Shown here piece after piece: positions 20,025 to 27,527 of a stretch of DNA of 31,167 bases. The first letter of the stretch is position 1. Every line of letters begins with the position of its first letter. A program made the position numbers and the translations under genes. The notes below the pieces were generated by a model. The model was not told where the DNA came from and made no database searches. It saw nothing but the letters and a program-made list of their open reading frames with translations. The stretch is taken from positions 1 to 31,167 of IMG/VR virus record IMGVR_UViG_3300032053_018295; one strand, written 5' to 3'. Source of the stretch: a virus.

Positions 20025-21622
20025 TATCGCTTCCTATTAAGATTTGCTTTAGCTTCCTCTGAAATCTCATCCATATCAATTTTCAATCGACCTTTTTTAG
20101 ATACCATATTAGCTGTATCAATACTACGAAGACGACTTTCAACTGCATCTTTAAGCAAATCCAATGTAATGTTACCATCAGTTGTAAATGTATGGCAATC
20201 ACTGACTAATCCGGCAACCATAACTTGAGTAAAATGATTGGCAATTACAGTATCTGCAATATCAACAAATTCTTTAGAATTTTTGGTAAACATCACTTTT
20301 CCTTTAGGGGAAAATGCTTTTTTAAATTCTGCCGTAGGATAATAGCCACGCTCACGTGCTTTATTAAAAAATATAGATGATACTTCATCAATTGATTTTG
20401 GATTTTCTACAAGCATAACATCATCAAATCGTTCAGGACGATTAATGACTGTCATATGAAGTTTGCTTGGGTCATTTACTGTAGCAATGTAAAATCCGGT
20501 CAAATCACGATTATTTTTACCATCTAAATGTTTTAAAAATTCATTAGTAATTTCGTCTTTACTTGTGAATGGAGCACTATCTAAATCATCAAAAATAACT
20601 ATAGAGTTTTTAAACATTTTGAATATTTTAAATGTACTACGAATTCCATGTACTGAATTAATACTATCTGGACTAACCCAAAATACCAATCTGTCACTAA
20701 ATTCATTGATAATTTTATGAAGACTTATAGTTTTACCAACACCTGGCTCACCAACAAATACCATACCTCTACGCGTACCTTCATTTAATACACGAGTAAT
20801 TGCTGTTACAATTTTTGGTATTGGTAGATTGGTAATTTCTTCTGTAATTGGTACTCTATTTTGAATTTCAAGTTTAGTTCCATTAATTATGATAAAATTC
20901 TTTTTAGTATCTACTTTTTCAATGTAAAGTTCTAACATAATTTGCGTAATTTTGTCACGCAACTCATCTGGATGTAATTTCATTCCTGTTACAGAATGGA
21001 ATAAGCGACAATTAGTACTTGATGTTGTATCTTCACCTTCACTCATACCAACCATTGTTTTAACAGTCATTCCCCATTTAATTTCTTTATCTAATGATCC
21101 AGCAAGTTTAAATGTTTTTGAAATTGGTGATTCAACTGAATCTTCTTTTTTTGATGAATCATCTACAACATGTTCAATGACTATATTATATTTTTCTCTA
21201 TGATAATCACTCATTTCAATGAAGCACTCTATCATAGCATGCGTCACATCCATATTCATTTCGTCAATATAATTACCATTTGGAAACCCCATCAATTTGG
21301 CGATTTCATTGTTTTTTGTGTTTTTGTATTTTTGTTTGGCTTTAAATACATTTCCAACAGCGGCGGACACAGCAATTAAATTTGTGGATTGCTCCATAAT
21401 ATCTAAATAGCCTATTATCTCTTTATTTTTGATAAAAGCCCGACCAACTTTTACAGTTGTTCCCATAATATAATTGATCATATTGATACGATTTCCAAAA
21501 TCTTTTTCTTGGAATACTAATCTCATCAAATATTTCATTCTTTCTTGGGCTGATAAGGTTTTCCAATATTCAGTATCTATTTCAATTGAAGGAAACTTAT
21601 CGCCAAAATTCCAGTCATTCAT
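20024..21622 (-). CDS. AAA+ ATPase
   Basis: 532 residues from the ATG at 21622 (MNDWNFGDKF), preceded by GAGGA; upstream in-frame starts lie in or beside element R2. An unrecognised N-terminal half (about 1-280) precedes the AAA+ module: Walker A GEPGVGKT (about 291-298), Walker B SIVIFDDLD (about 340-348), sensor-1-like ATVND, and NRPERFDDV as a probable arginine-finger region. Such ATPases remodel proteins or nucleoprotein complexes; the substrate is unknown. Two coupled small genes follow. Element R2 ends immediately before its ribosome site, so R2 may shape its expression. Confidence 0.85.
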   Translation of the reverse strand: MNDWNFGDKFPSIEIDTEYWKTLSAQERMKYLMRLVFQEKDFGNRINMINYIMGTTVKVGRAFIKNKEIIGYLDIMEQSTNLIAVSAAVGNVFKAKQKYKNTKNNEIAKLMGFPNGNYIDEMNMDVTHAMIECFIEMSDYHREKYNIVIEHVVDDSSKKEDSVESPISKTFKLAGSLDKEIKWGMTVKTMVGMSEGEDTTSSTNCRLFHSVTGMKLHPDELRDKITQIMLELYIEKVDTKKNFIIINGTKLEIQNRVPITEEITNLPIPKIVTAITRVLNEGTRRGMVFVGEPGVGKTISLHKIINEFSDRLVFWVSPDSINSVHGIRSTFKIFKMFKNSIVIFDDLDSAPFTSKDEITNEFLKHLDGKNNRDLTGFYIATVNDPSKLHMTVINRPERFDDVMLVENPKSIDEVSSIFFNKARERGYYPTAEFKKAFSPKGKVMFTKNSKEFVDIADTVIANHFTQVMVAGLVSDCHTFTTDGNITLDLLKDAVESRLRSIDTANMVSKKGRLKIDMDEISEEAKANLNRKR

Positions 21623-21638
21623 ATGAGTCCTCATAAAA

Positions 21639-21984
21639 CCCACCCGTCTTTAGCGAGTTGGATAATGTTAAAGTTAAAATAGACAGTTTTGAAAGATGTC
21701 TAGCTTTTGTCCGTTAGGACATAGCCCTTACGAGCCATCTCCACCTTGCGGTGGGTATTTGTACATCATCGCCACTGACCAACACGATTATCTCAGACTT
21801 GACGAGCATCCGAGGTCGTTCCGACCTGCCACGGTCAGTTGATTCAGTTTGTCATTTTATTGCATCTTGCGATGCGAAGGGCTGACATTGGCTAGTAAAC
21901 TGCTTTAAATCTCGTAGTGCTACCTCGTAGCAACTCGTTTCACACTACAAGCCCACTCCTCTTTAGGGGATGGGTAGTTTACTA
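21639..21984 (-). ncRNA. Repeated structured element, copy R2
   Basis: 346 nt filling the gap between the 57-codon gene stop (21982-21984) and the AAA+ gene's ribosome site. Same architecture as R1 and R3 but most diverged, with compensatory changes: long-range stem AGTAAACT/AGTTTACT, GACC-GTGGCA-GGTC, CTCGGA/TCTGAG, GCATC-GCAA-GATGC, CCACC-GCAA-GGTGG, GTCC-TAAC-GGAC. Terminal hairpins CCCATCCCC-TAAA-GAGGAGTGGG and TCG-CTAAAGA-CGGGTGGG resemble each other. Confidence 0.8.
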
Positions 21985-22155
21985 TTCGTCCTCGTCAAAA
22001 GAGTTTTCATCCGTAGTAGCATCTGTGTTATCTTTATTAAAAGTTCTTTTTCCACCATAGATTATCACTTCGCGCAATCTATATACGATAGAACCTATAA
22101 ATATCATAATACCAATTGTCTTAATAGTAGCCCTAATTTTATTGTGATTTATCAT
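21982..22155 (-). CDS. Small single-pass membrane protein
   Basis: 57 residues, ATG at 22155 with GGAG 6 nt before it, stop TAG at 21984. One transmembrane helix (about 9-24, ATIKTIGIMIFIGSIVY), then a basic turn and an acidic tail (DENSFDEDE). It sits exactly between elements R3 (upstream) and R2 (downstream), R2 beginning at its stop codon. Function unknown. Confidence 0.65.
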   Translation of the reverse strand: MINHNKIRATIKTIGIMIFIGSIVYRLREVIIYGGKRTFNKDNTDATTDENSFDEDE

Positions 22156-22170
22156 ATGGTCTCCATAAAA

Positions 22171-22518
22171 CCCACTCCGTCTTTAGCGGATGGGAGTAAA
22201 CTGTTTAAAATAGGCAGTTTTTCAAGATACCTAGCTTGTTGTTCGTTAAGAACTTAGTGGCAATTACTCGCCAACCTCACCTTTCGGTGGTATTTGTACA
22301 TCCTCGCCACTGGCGAACATCGCTATCCCAAACTGGACGAGCATTCGGGACGATTTCAACCTGCTATGGTTAGTTCACTCAGTTTGTCATTTTATTGCAC
22401 CTTGCAGTGCAAAAGGCTGACATCGGCTAGTCAACAGCTTTGAATCTCGTAGTGCTACCTCGTAGCAACTCGTTTCACACTACAAGCCCACTAATATTTA
22501 ATCAGTGGATAGTTGACC
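22171..22518 (-). ncRNA. Repeated structured element, copy R3
   Basis: 348 nt. Its 5' strand (minus) overlaps the last codons of the 22498-22728 gene and its 3' hairpin (CCCATCCG-CTAAAGA-CGGA-GTGGG) ends just before the GGAG of the 57-codon gene. Stems match R1 with changes such as TTGCACT-GCAA-GGTGCAA, AACC-ATAGCA-GGTT, GGCGA-GTAA-TTGCC, and a redesigned 5' hairpin CCACTGAT/ATTAGTGG. Confidence 0.8.
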
Positions 22519-22728
22519 ATTTGAGTCCTCTTGAATAATTTTCTTGTCTTCAACTTCTTTCTTTTTTTTGTCAAGAAATTCTTTCTTTTTATGCTCTAAA
22601 TTATTAGTAACACCTAATAACATTCGTGTTTTAATAACAAGACTCATTGTTAGACTCAGAAATGAACCAATTTTTGCTATAACTAGCATTCCCTCTATAA
22701 GCTTATCAACTTTTGATTTATCTGACAT
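22498..22728 (-). CDS. Small membrane-associated protein with coiled tail
   Basis: 76 residues. A hydrophobic stretch (about 13-33, GMLVIAKIGSFLSLTMSLVI) followed by a lysine/glutamate-rich coiled coil (EHKKKEFLDKKKKEVEDKK). AAGGA precedes the ATG. Its final codons (GQLSTD, stop) are also the 5' strand of element R3, so the C terminus may have been changed by the element's arrival. Confidence 0.65.
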   Translation of the reverse strand: MSDKSKVDKLIEGMLVIAKIGSFLSLTMSLVIKTRMLLGVTNNLEHKKKEFLDKKKKEVEDKKIIQEDSNGQLSTD

Positions 22729-22730
22729 TT

Positions 22731-22952
22731 TTATTCCTTTTCGAGTATTTGATGATTTCCTATAGTCATATCTATAATTTTAATAGGAGTAATCACTTTT
22801 AAACCATCTGGCATTATAATAACCATAGATTCACGACCATCTTGCTTTGCTTTGAAAATATCATGAAATAGTTTCATTGAATCTTCATCATTATCAGCAA
22901 TAATAGTGAAAACTAATGGCATGTCTGCATATGTATAATTAATGGCTTTCAT
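22731..22952 (-). CDS. Unknown small protein
   Basis: 73 residues, alpha/beta, not recognised (LVFTIIADNDEDSMKLFHDIFKAK, then VIIMPDGLKVITPIKIIDM). It ends 2 nt before the 22728 start, so the two are co-transcribed. The ribosome site is weak. Confidence 0.55.
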   Translation of the reverse strand: MKAINYTYADMPLVFTIIADNDEDSMKLFHDIFKAKQDGRESMVIIMPDGLKVITPIKIIDMTIGNHQILEKE

Positions 22953-22998
22953 GTTTCATTATATAGAAATAGCAATATAAGATGTGTTAGTTGATTTT

Positions 22999-23412
22999 TT
23001 AAAAATCAAAAATAGTTGAGATTTTTTTTAATACTCTTTGATCAGATAATATGTTTTTTAGTCCAAAATGAAGATTCTCTGGAAGAGAGTCTAATTTGAA
23101 CCATTCATATTGGTAATGCTCATAATTGAGAATTGGTATATATTCTATATCTGATGTAGCTAAATAGCATTTATAAATAAAATGGTTGTATTGAGATACA
23201 TTTATAGGACGATTTGAAATAATATTGTAATGTGTTTCTTCTAAAAATCCAGCTTCTTCTAATACTTCACGTTTAGCTGCTTGTAATGGAGATTCACATT
23301 TTTCTATGGTGCCACCAAAATTTGCCCATGTCGGTTCAACATCATTCCTCAATGCAAGAAGAATAGTTTTTTTTGTAGGACATATGATGATAAATCCGGC
23401 ACCATGTTTCAT
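22999..23412 (-). CDS. Nudix hydrolase
   Basis: 137 residues with a complete Nudix box G-x5-E-x7-REVLEEAGF (Gly34, Glu40, Arg48, Glu49, Glu52, Glu53), the Mg-binding and catalytic signature for splitting nucleoside diphosphates linked to another moiety. Substrate is not readable from the box; candidates are damaged (d)NTPs, ADP-ribose, NAD or capped RNA ends. AGGTGG lies upstream of the ATG. It is in the same direction as the 2H/HAD pair. Confidence 0.9.
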   Translation of the reverse strand: MKHGAGFIIICPTKKTILLALRNDVEPTWANFGGTIEKCESPLQAAKREVLEEAGFLEETHYNIISNRPINVSQYNHFIYKCYLATSDIEYIPILNYEHYQYEWFKLDSLPENLHFGLKNILSDQRVLKKISTIFDF

Positions 23413-23462
23413 ATAAAATAACCACCTAATGAAAATATATCATTAAAAATGGTTTATCGTAT

Positions 23463-23876
23463 CTATTTATGTATTGAACCAACTATTCCAATTAGATTAA
23501 TAGGAGCTTCTAGAGGAGTCCATATAGAAATAGCACGACTAGCACTTGCACTACATTTTGGTGCAACGGCTATAGTTAAATGTGGATTGCCACTTAAACA
23601 AGGAAATGATGGCATATCTATTTTTAATGCGATTGCCTTTTCTGTAAAACCAATAGCTGTTGCTTTTAAAACAACTGATTGATTAATATTTTGCTGCATC
23701 CAATTTTCAAAATATGTTTTAGTCCACGCCGATGAACTATCCAAATCAGTATGAAATGCAATAGTTGTATGATGGCATTTCATATTCCATTCATTAGGAA
23801 TATGACTACTCATCAAACTAGAAAGATAGTATTTATCTTCACTAGTTAAAAATATGGCGTGATAGAATAAATTCAC
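23463..23876 (-). CDS. 2H phosphoesterase (LigT/tRNA-ligase CPD-like)
   Basis: 137 residues with the two-histidine signature: HHTTIAF (about 35-41) and PHLTIAV (about 98-104). The opening YHAIFLTSEDKYYLSSLMSSHIPNEW is like the cyclic-phosphodiesterase domain of yeast-type tRNA ligase. 2H enzymes open 2',3'-cyclic phosphates or cut cyclic or 2'-5' nucleotides; some phage members (Acb1) destroy CBASS messengers. The start is GTG in a GTGA overlap with the HAD gene, so the pair is translated together. RNA-end healing is favoured because of that partner; anti-CBASS activity is the alternative. Confidence 0.72.
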   Translation of the reverse strand: MNLFYHAIFLTSEDKYYLSSLMSSHIPNEWNMKCHHTTIAFHTDLDSSSAWTKTYFENWMQQNINQSVVLKATAIGFTEKAIALKIDMPSFPCLSGNPHLTIAVAPKCSASASRAISIWTPLEAPINLIGIVGSIHK

Positions 23877-24484
23877 TTCAATGAAAACCTAGAGTCTGCT
23901 TTTAATACATCTAATATATCTTTTTCATCATTTATTGGTAAATGATAAATAGGATATTTTACATGCTTTATATTGACCAACAAAGGGCGCTGTGTTTTTG
24001 AATATGTTTCAGCCCATTTTGTAAAATATTTAATATGAGAATCTCGATCATCCCATATAGTTACTTCTAAAATGTTAGGATTGTCTTTAAGAATTTTTTC
24101 AATTACACCTATTTTATAATTGAATGTAGTATAGTCTTCACTTGGTTTAAGTAAAATTCTATCAAAAAACAATTCTTTTTCAATCAAAAGCTTCTCAATT
24201 AATGGTCTAAATTCTTCCAATCGTCCTGTCATCATAATAGTCATTGTATCTTTATCATGAATTGCATTTTTTGCTGCATCTACAGTCGGTTGAATGAAGT
24301 TATTCACTGTTGCATACTTTGGATTTAATGTAATGACATTATGATGCCATCCATACCCATTTCCATTGTATGAATTCGTTATTTTACCAAAGGTCTTATT
24401 GTCATATAACACTGGGTTTGGTTGTGGATTTCGATACAATGTTCCATCAAAATCAAATACTTGTAGTTTTTTTATATTATTCAT
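23873..24484 (-). CDS. HAD-superfamily 'Swiss Army Knife' RNA-repair-like phosphatase
   Basis: 203 residues. LQVFDFDGTLYRNPQPNPVLYD (about 8-29) holds the HAD motif I DxDGT, followed by the family-specific PxPN; GYGWHHNVITLNP, MMTGRLEEF (motif II Thr) and VTIWDDRDSH (motif IV acidic pair) complete the active site. This matches the HAD_SAK_1 family, linked to 2H phosphoesterase and RNA-repair domains. With the overlapping 2H gene it could heal cleaved RNA ends. An early-type promoter precedes it. No RNA ligase is seen in the window. Confidence 0.75.
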   Translation of the reverse strand: MNNIKKLQVFDFDGTLYRNPQPNPVLYDNKTFGKITNSYNGNGYGWHHNVITLNPKYATVNNFIQPTVDAAKNAIHDKDTMTIMMTGRLEEFRPLIEKLLIEKELFFDRILLKPSEDYTTFNYKIGVIEKILKDNPNILEVTIWDDRDSHIKYFTKWAETYSKTQRPLLVNIKHVKYPIYHLPINDEKDILDVLKADSRFSLK

Positions 24485-24490
24485 ACCAGA

Positions 24491-24518
24491 AATATATCAA
24501 TTAATTAACATATGTCAA
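24491..24518 (-). promoter_or_regulatory. sigma70-like promoter of the HAD/2H/Nudix genes
   Basis: TTGACA (24518-24513), 16-nt spacer, TATATT (24496-24491) on the minus strand, 7 nt before the HAD start. It is back to back with the plus-strand late box at 24519-24526, marking the early/late divergence. Confidence 0.6.
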
Positions 24519-24526
24519 TATAAACC
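24519..24526 (+). promoter_or_regulatory. Late-promoter box TATAAACC
   Basis: TATAAACC 26 nt before the ATG at 24553, the same spacing as the TATAAACT boxes of other virion-type genes. Confidence 0.5.
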
Positions 24527-24552
24527 ATAATTTACTATACACAAGGTGAATT

Positions 24553-25428
24553 ATGAGAAGAATTAACATACACATTGATGAAGAAACGGATGATTCCGTT
24601 GATTTATTAGCTGAAATATTAGGAGTAAGTCGTTCTGAAGTTTTTAGAAAAGCAGTTGCATTGTTTTCTAAATCAAATAAAACTTCTATTGAAGAACATT
24701 TATCTTCATTTTCATTACCTGTAAATGATGTCGTTGCCGAAGAAGATTCCCTTCGGGAAATTATGTCGGCGGCGTTTCCATTTCAATCTATAATAATGTT
24801 TCCCTGGCAATATGATTTATTTAACAAGATTAAAGATTTTCAATTAACAGTTATTGCAACATCTAGACAACTAGGAATGACAACTTTTATGTTGGCTTAT
24901 TGTGTACTTGAAGCTGCTTTAAAAAAAGATAGCAATGTTATATTCGTTACCAGCAATCATAATTTTATACAACTAAAATCATATGTTAAACGTATGATGG
25001 ATAAAGCATCAGAGATTTTTGGTTTAACAAATATTAATCGAGCATCAACTTTTTCAAATGGATCTAGAGTAGACATTATAACATCCTCAAAACTTGAAGA
25101 TGTACATTCATGTAATGCTACGCCATCTTTTATTTACTTTGATGATTATGCATTTTTAAAGAAACACAACCATACATTTATTTCTGATGTAATGCTATCT
25201 AGATTATTAGAAAGCAATTGTAAAATAGTATTTGGTTCGGTGCCAAATGGATTTAATCATTTTTTTCATCTTTACGATGAAGCCAATATTAAAGAAGGAT
25301 GGCAATCTATCAAATTAGATATCAATCATAATTTATTAATAGATAAAGAAAGGATTGAAAAATTAAAACTATCACTGAATCAATTTGATTGGATGCAAGA
25401 ATTCAACTGCATATTTATGGAGTCATAA
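24553..25428 (+). CDS. Ribbon-helix-helix / terminase-ATPase-like fusion
   Basis: 291 residues. The first 50 (RINIHIDEETDDSVDLLAEILGVSRSEVFRKAVALF) are a ribbon-helix-helix DNA-binding domain. Residues about 85-285 resemble the ATPase half of T4-type TerL: FPWQYDLF, TSRQLGMTT at the Walker A (the usual Lys is Met), FIYFDDYAF at Walker B, FGSVPNGFNHFFHLYD (coupling motif) and a C-terminal QEFNCIF matching the TerL linker. No nuclease domain follows. It directly precedes TerL, 1 nt apart, in the place of a small terminase. A DNA-recognition subunit derived from a duplicated TerL ATPase is inferred. AAGGTG precedes the ATG. Confidence 0.75.
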   Translation: MRRINIHIDEETDDSVDLLAEILGVSRSEVFRKAVALFSKSNKTSIEEHLSSFSLPVNDVVAEEDSLREIMSAAFPFQSIIMFPWQYDLFNKIKDFQLTVIATSRQLGMTTFMLAYCVLEAALKKDSNVIFVTSNHNFIQLKSYVKRMMDKASEIFGLTNINRASTFSNGSRVDIITSSKLEDVHSCNATPSFIYFDDYAFLKKHNHTFISDVMLSRLLESNCKIVFGSVPNGFNHFFHLYDEANIKEGWQSIKLDINHNLLIDKERIEKLKLSLNQFDWMQEFNCIFMES

Positions 25429-25429
25429 A

Positions 25430-27217
25430 ATGGCATTCAGTGGCATAATGAATTTAAGAGGTGATGAGCGTGTAAAAATGCTTCCTTGGCAACTTGAGGA
25501 GCTTAGAAAATGCGCATTAGATCCTATATATTTTATAAAAACCTATGTATATATCACAACAAAAGATGAGGGAACTCAATTATTTAAGATGTGGGATTTC
25601 CAGGAAGATTTAGTAAGAAAGTTTGACCAACATCGATTTAATATTGTAAAATTCCCACGTCAATGTGGAAAAAGTTCTACAACTCGTGCTTATTTACTAT
25701 GGTATGCAATATTCAGTGAAAACAAATTGATTGCAATGTTAGGTAATAAGCTTGCATTAGCTAAAGAACAATTACAATTACTGCGTGAATCATATCTACA
25801 TCTTCCTTATTGGCTACAACCTGGTGTAAAATCTTGGAGTAAACTTAGTGTAGAGTTTTCACATGGAACACGAATAATTGTATCAGCAACATCACCAGAT
25901 AATATTCGTGGTCTTGCAATTAATACTATTTTTCTAGATGAGTTTGCGTTCGTAAAACCGCATATCGCTGATGATTTTATAGCATCTGTATTTCCTACCG
26001 TTTCATCTGGTAAAACTACAAAAGTTATTATAACAAGTACGCCATGTGGGATGAATCAATTTTATAGAATGTGGCAAGAATCCGTTCCTGAACCTGAAGT
26101 AGGAACGACTGATGATTTTATTCGTTCTGAAATTACATGGGATAGCGTACCGGGTAGGGATGAAGAGTGGGCAAGAGTTGAACAGAAAAGAATAGGTGAA
26201 ATACGTTTTAATCAGGAATATAAATGTATTGGTTATGATGAAACAATAACCGTTAGAAATAAAAATACAGGTATAATTGAAACTTATAAAATTGGAGATT
26301 TTTATGAAAAAATTAAAAAATCCAATTTAGCGAGTGAACGAGCAAAAAAACGCTTTTCCGATCCTATTAAAAAAGCTGAAATACTTGAAAAAAGAAAAAT
26401 TACAAATCTAAAACGTTATGGTTGTGCATACGCTTCTCAAAATATTGAGATTAAGCAAAAAGTTAAAGATACAGTTTTTAAAAAATTTGGTGTTGCTTGC
26501 TCTACAAAAATAGAATCAGTTAAACAAGCTAGAATAAATGCACTTGAAAATAATAAAGAAAAAATAAACCAAAAACGAAAAAACTATTGGACGGATGAAG
26601 CTAAAGCTAATGCATTAGAAAAAAGAATAAATTCCAATTTGTTAAAATATGGCGTTAAAAGTGTTGTTGAACTACCTTATATTAAAGATAAGATTAGTAA
26701 AAAAGCATTGGAAAGATTTTCAGATCCAAGTGAAAAATTGCGTTTTAAAGCATTCATTTTTTCCAAATATGGTGTTGAAAATATAATGCAAGTTCCTTGG
26801 GTAAAGGATAAAGCAAAAGAATCATGTATAAAAAAATTTAAATCATATACATATTTAGGTTCTGACAATCGTAGAAGTAAAATGGAGTTAAAAAAAATAT
26901 GGACTCCTATATCACGATTTTCAGAATTTAAACGCTATAAAATACAATGTGCTAAAGAAACTCGAAAACACATCAAAGAATTGTTTTCTTTATGGAATGG
27001 TCGATGTTATTATACTGATGCTGAACTGATAATAGATCAAAATAAATATAATCATCCTCTATATCGAACAATAGATCATATAATCCCAATACAATATGGT
27101 TTTGTAAATCAAATTCCACCTTGGGAAATAGGTGACATCAAAAATATGGTAATATGTAGTCGATCTTACAATTCTTTTAAAGGTAATAGAATATTGGAGG
27201 GAGTAAATGTTAATTAA
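25430..27217 (+). CDS. terL: Terminase large subunit, N-extein, with split-intein N fragment and HNH homing endonuclease
   Basis: 595 residues from the ATG at 25430 (MAFSGIMNLR), after GGAG. Residues 1-265 are the TerL ATPase: Walker A KFPRQCGKSS (Lys81), Walker B TIFLDEFAF (Asp170, Glu171), ITSTPCGMNQFYRMW. At Cys266 (codon 26225-26227) an intein starts (CIGYDETITV...IGDFYEKI), only about 35 residues of it. The rest is a homing endonuclease: four or more repeats of the type KRYGC..SQNIEIKQKV / KYGVENIMQVPWVKDKA, then an HNH core TIDHIIPI...VICSRSYNSFKGNR. The ORF then stops; the second half is at 27207. Packaging motor function returns only after protein trans-splicing. Confidence 0.88.
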   Translation: MAFSGIMNLRGDERVKMLPWQLEELRKCALDPIYFIKTYVYITTKDEGTQLFKMWDFQEDLVRKFDQHRFNIVKFPRQCGKSSTTRAYLLWYAIFSENKLIAMLGNKLALAKEQLQLLRESYLHLPYWLQPGVKSWSKLSVEFSHGTRIIVSATSPDNIRGLAINTIFLDEFAFVKPHIADDFIASVFPTVSSGKTTKVIITSTPCGMNQFYRMWQESVPEPEVGTTDDFIRSEITWDSVPGRDEEWARVEQKRIGEIRFNQEYKCIGYDETITVRNKNTGIIETYKIGDFYEKIKKSNLASERAKKRFSDPIKKAEILEKRKITNLKRYGCAYASQNIEIKQKVKDTVFKKFGVACSTKIESVKQARINALENNKEKINQKRKNYWTDEAKANALEKRINSNLLKYGVKSVVELPYIKDKISKKALERFSDPSEKLRFKAFIFSKYGVENIMQVPWVKDKAKESCIKKFKSYTYLGSDNRRSKMELKKIWTPISRFSEFKRYKIQCAKETRKHIKELFSLWNGRCYYTDAELIIDQNKYNHPLYRTIDHIIPIQYGFVNQIPPWEIGDIKNMVICSRSYNSFKGNRILEGVNVN

Positions 27218-27527
27218 AAATGATAAATATGAAATCTTAACTCCATTTGGATTTAAATCATTTGATGGTATTTCAAAAACACCTGCTCAAGCAGGCGTTA
27301 TTTTACATTTAAGTAATGGACATAAATTTAAATGCGCATGTAATCATTTATTAATGACAGATGTTGGCTTTAAACCTGCGGTAGATTTATATAAAAAAAC
27401 AGTTCTTTTTACTGGCTTAAATGTAACAGTTGATTTAATCGAAAATACTTATGATGAATTTTATGATGCAATTCAAGTTGATACAACTGATCATTCCTAT
27501 GTCTCATCAAACCTAATCTCTCATAAT
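26225..27527 (+). mobile_element. Atypically split intein (AceL-TerL type) with embedded HNH endonuclease
   Basis: The inserted DNA runs from the Cys1 codon to the Asn codon before Cys+1 (HN/C at 27522-27530). The N fragment is about 35 residues (block A only), the C fragment 107 residues holding the NGF-like FGFKSFDGI, block B CACNH, and the C-terminal SSNLISHN. Removal restores QEYK-CEFIGS, a normal TerL sequence. The HNH domain lies at the split site, as in fractured genes with homing endonucleases. Confidence 0.85.

Noticed and set aside
23449-23682. Plus-strand ORF opposite the 2H phosphoesterase gene
   Set aside because: Antisense shadow without a ribosome site or recognisable sequence.
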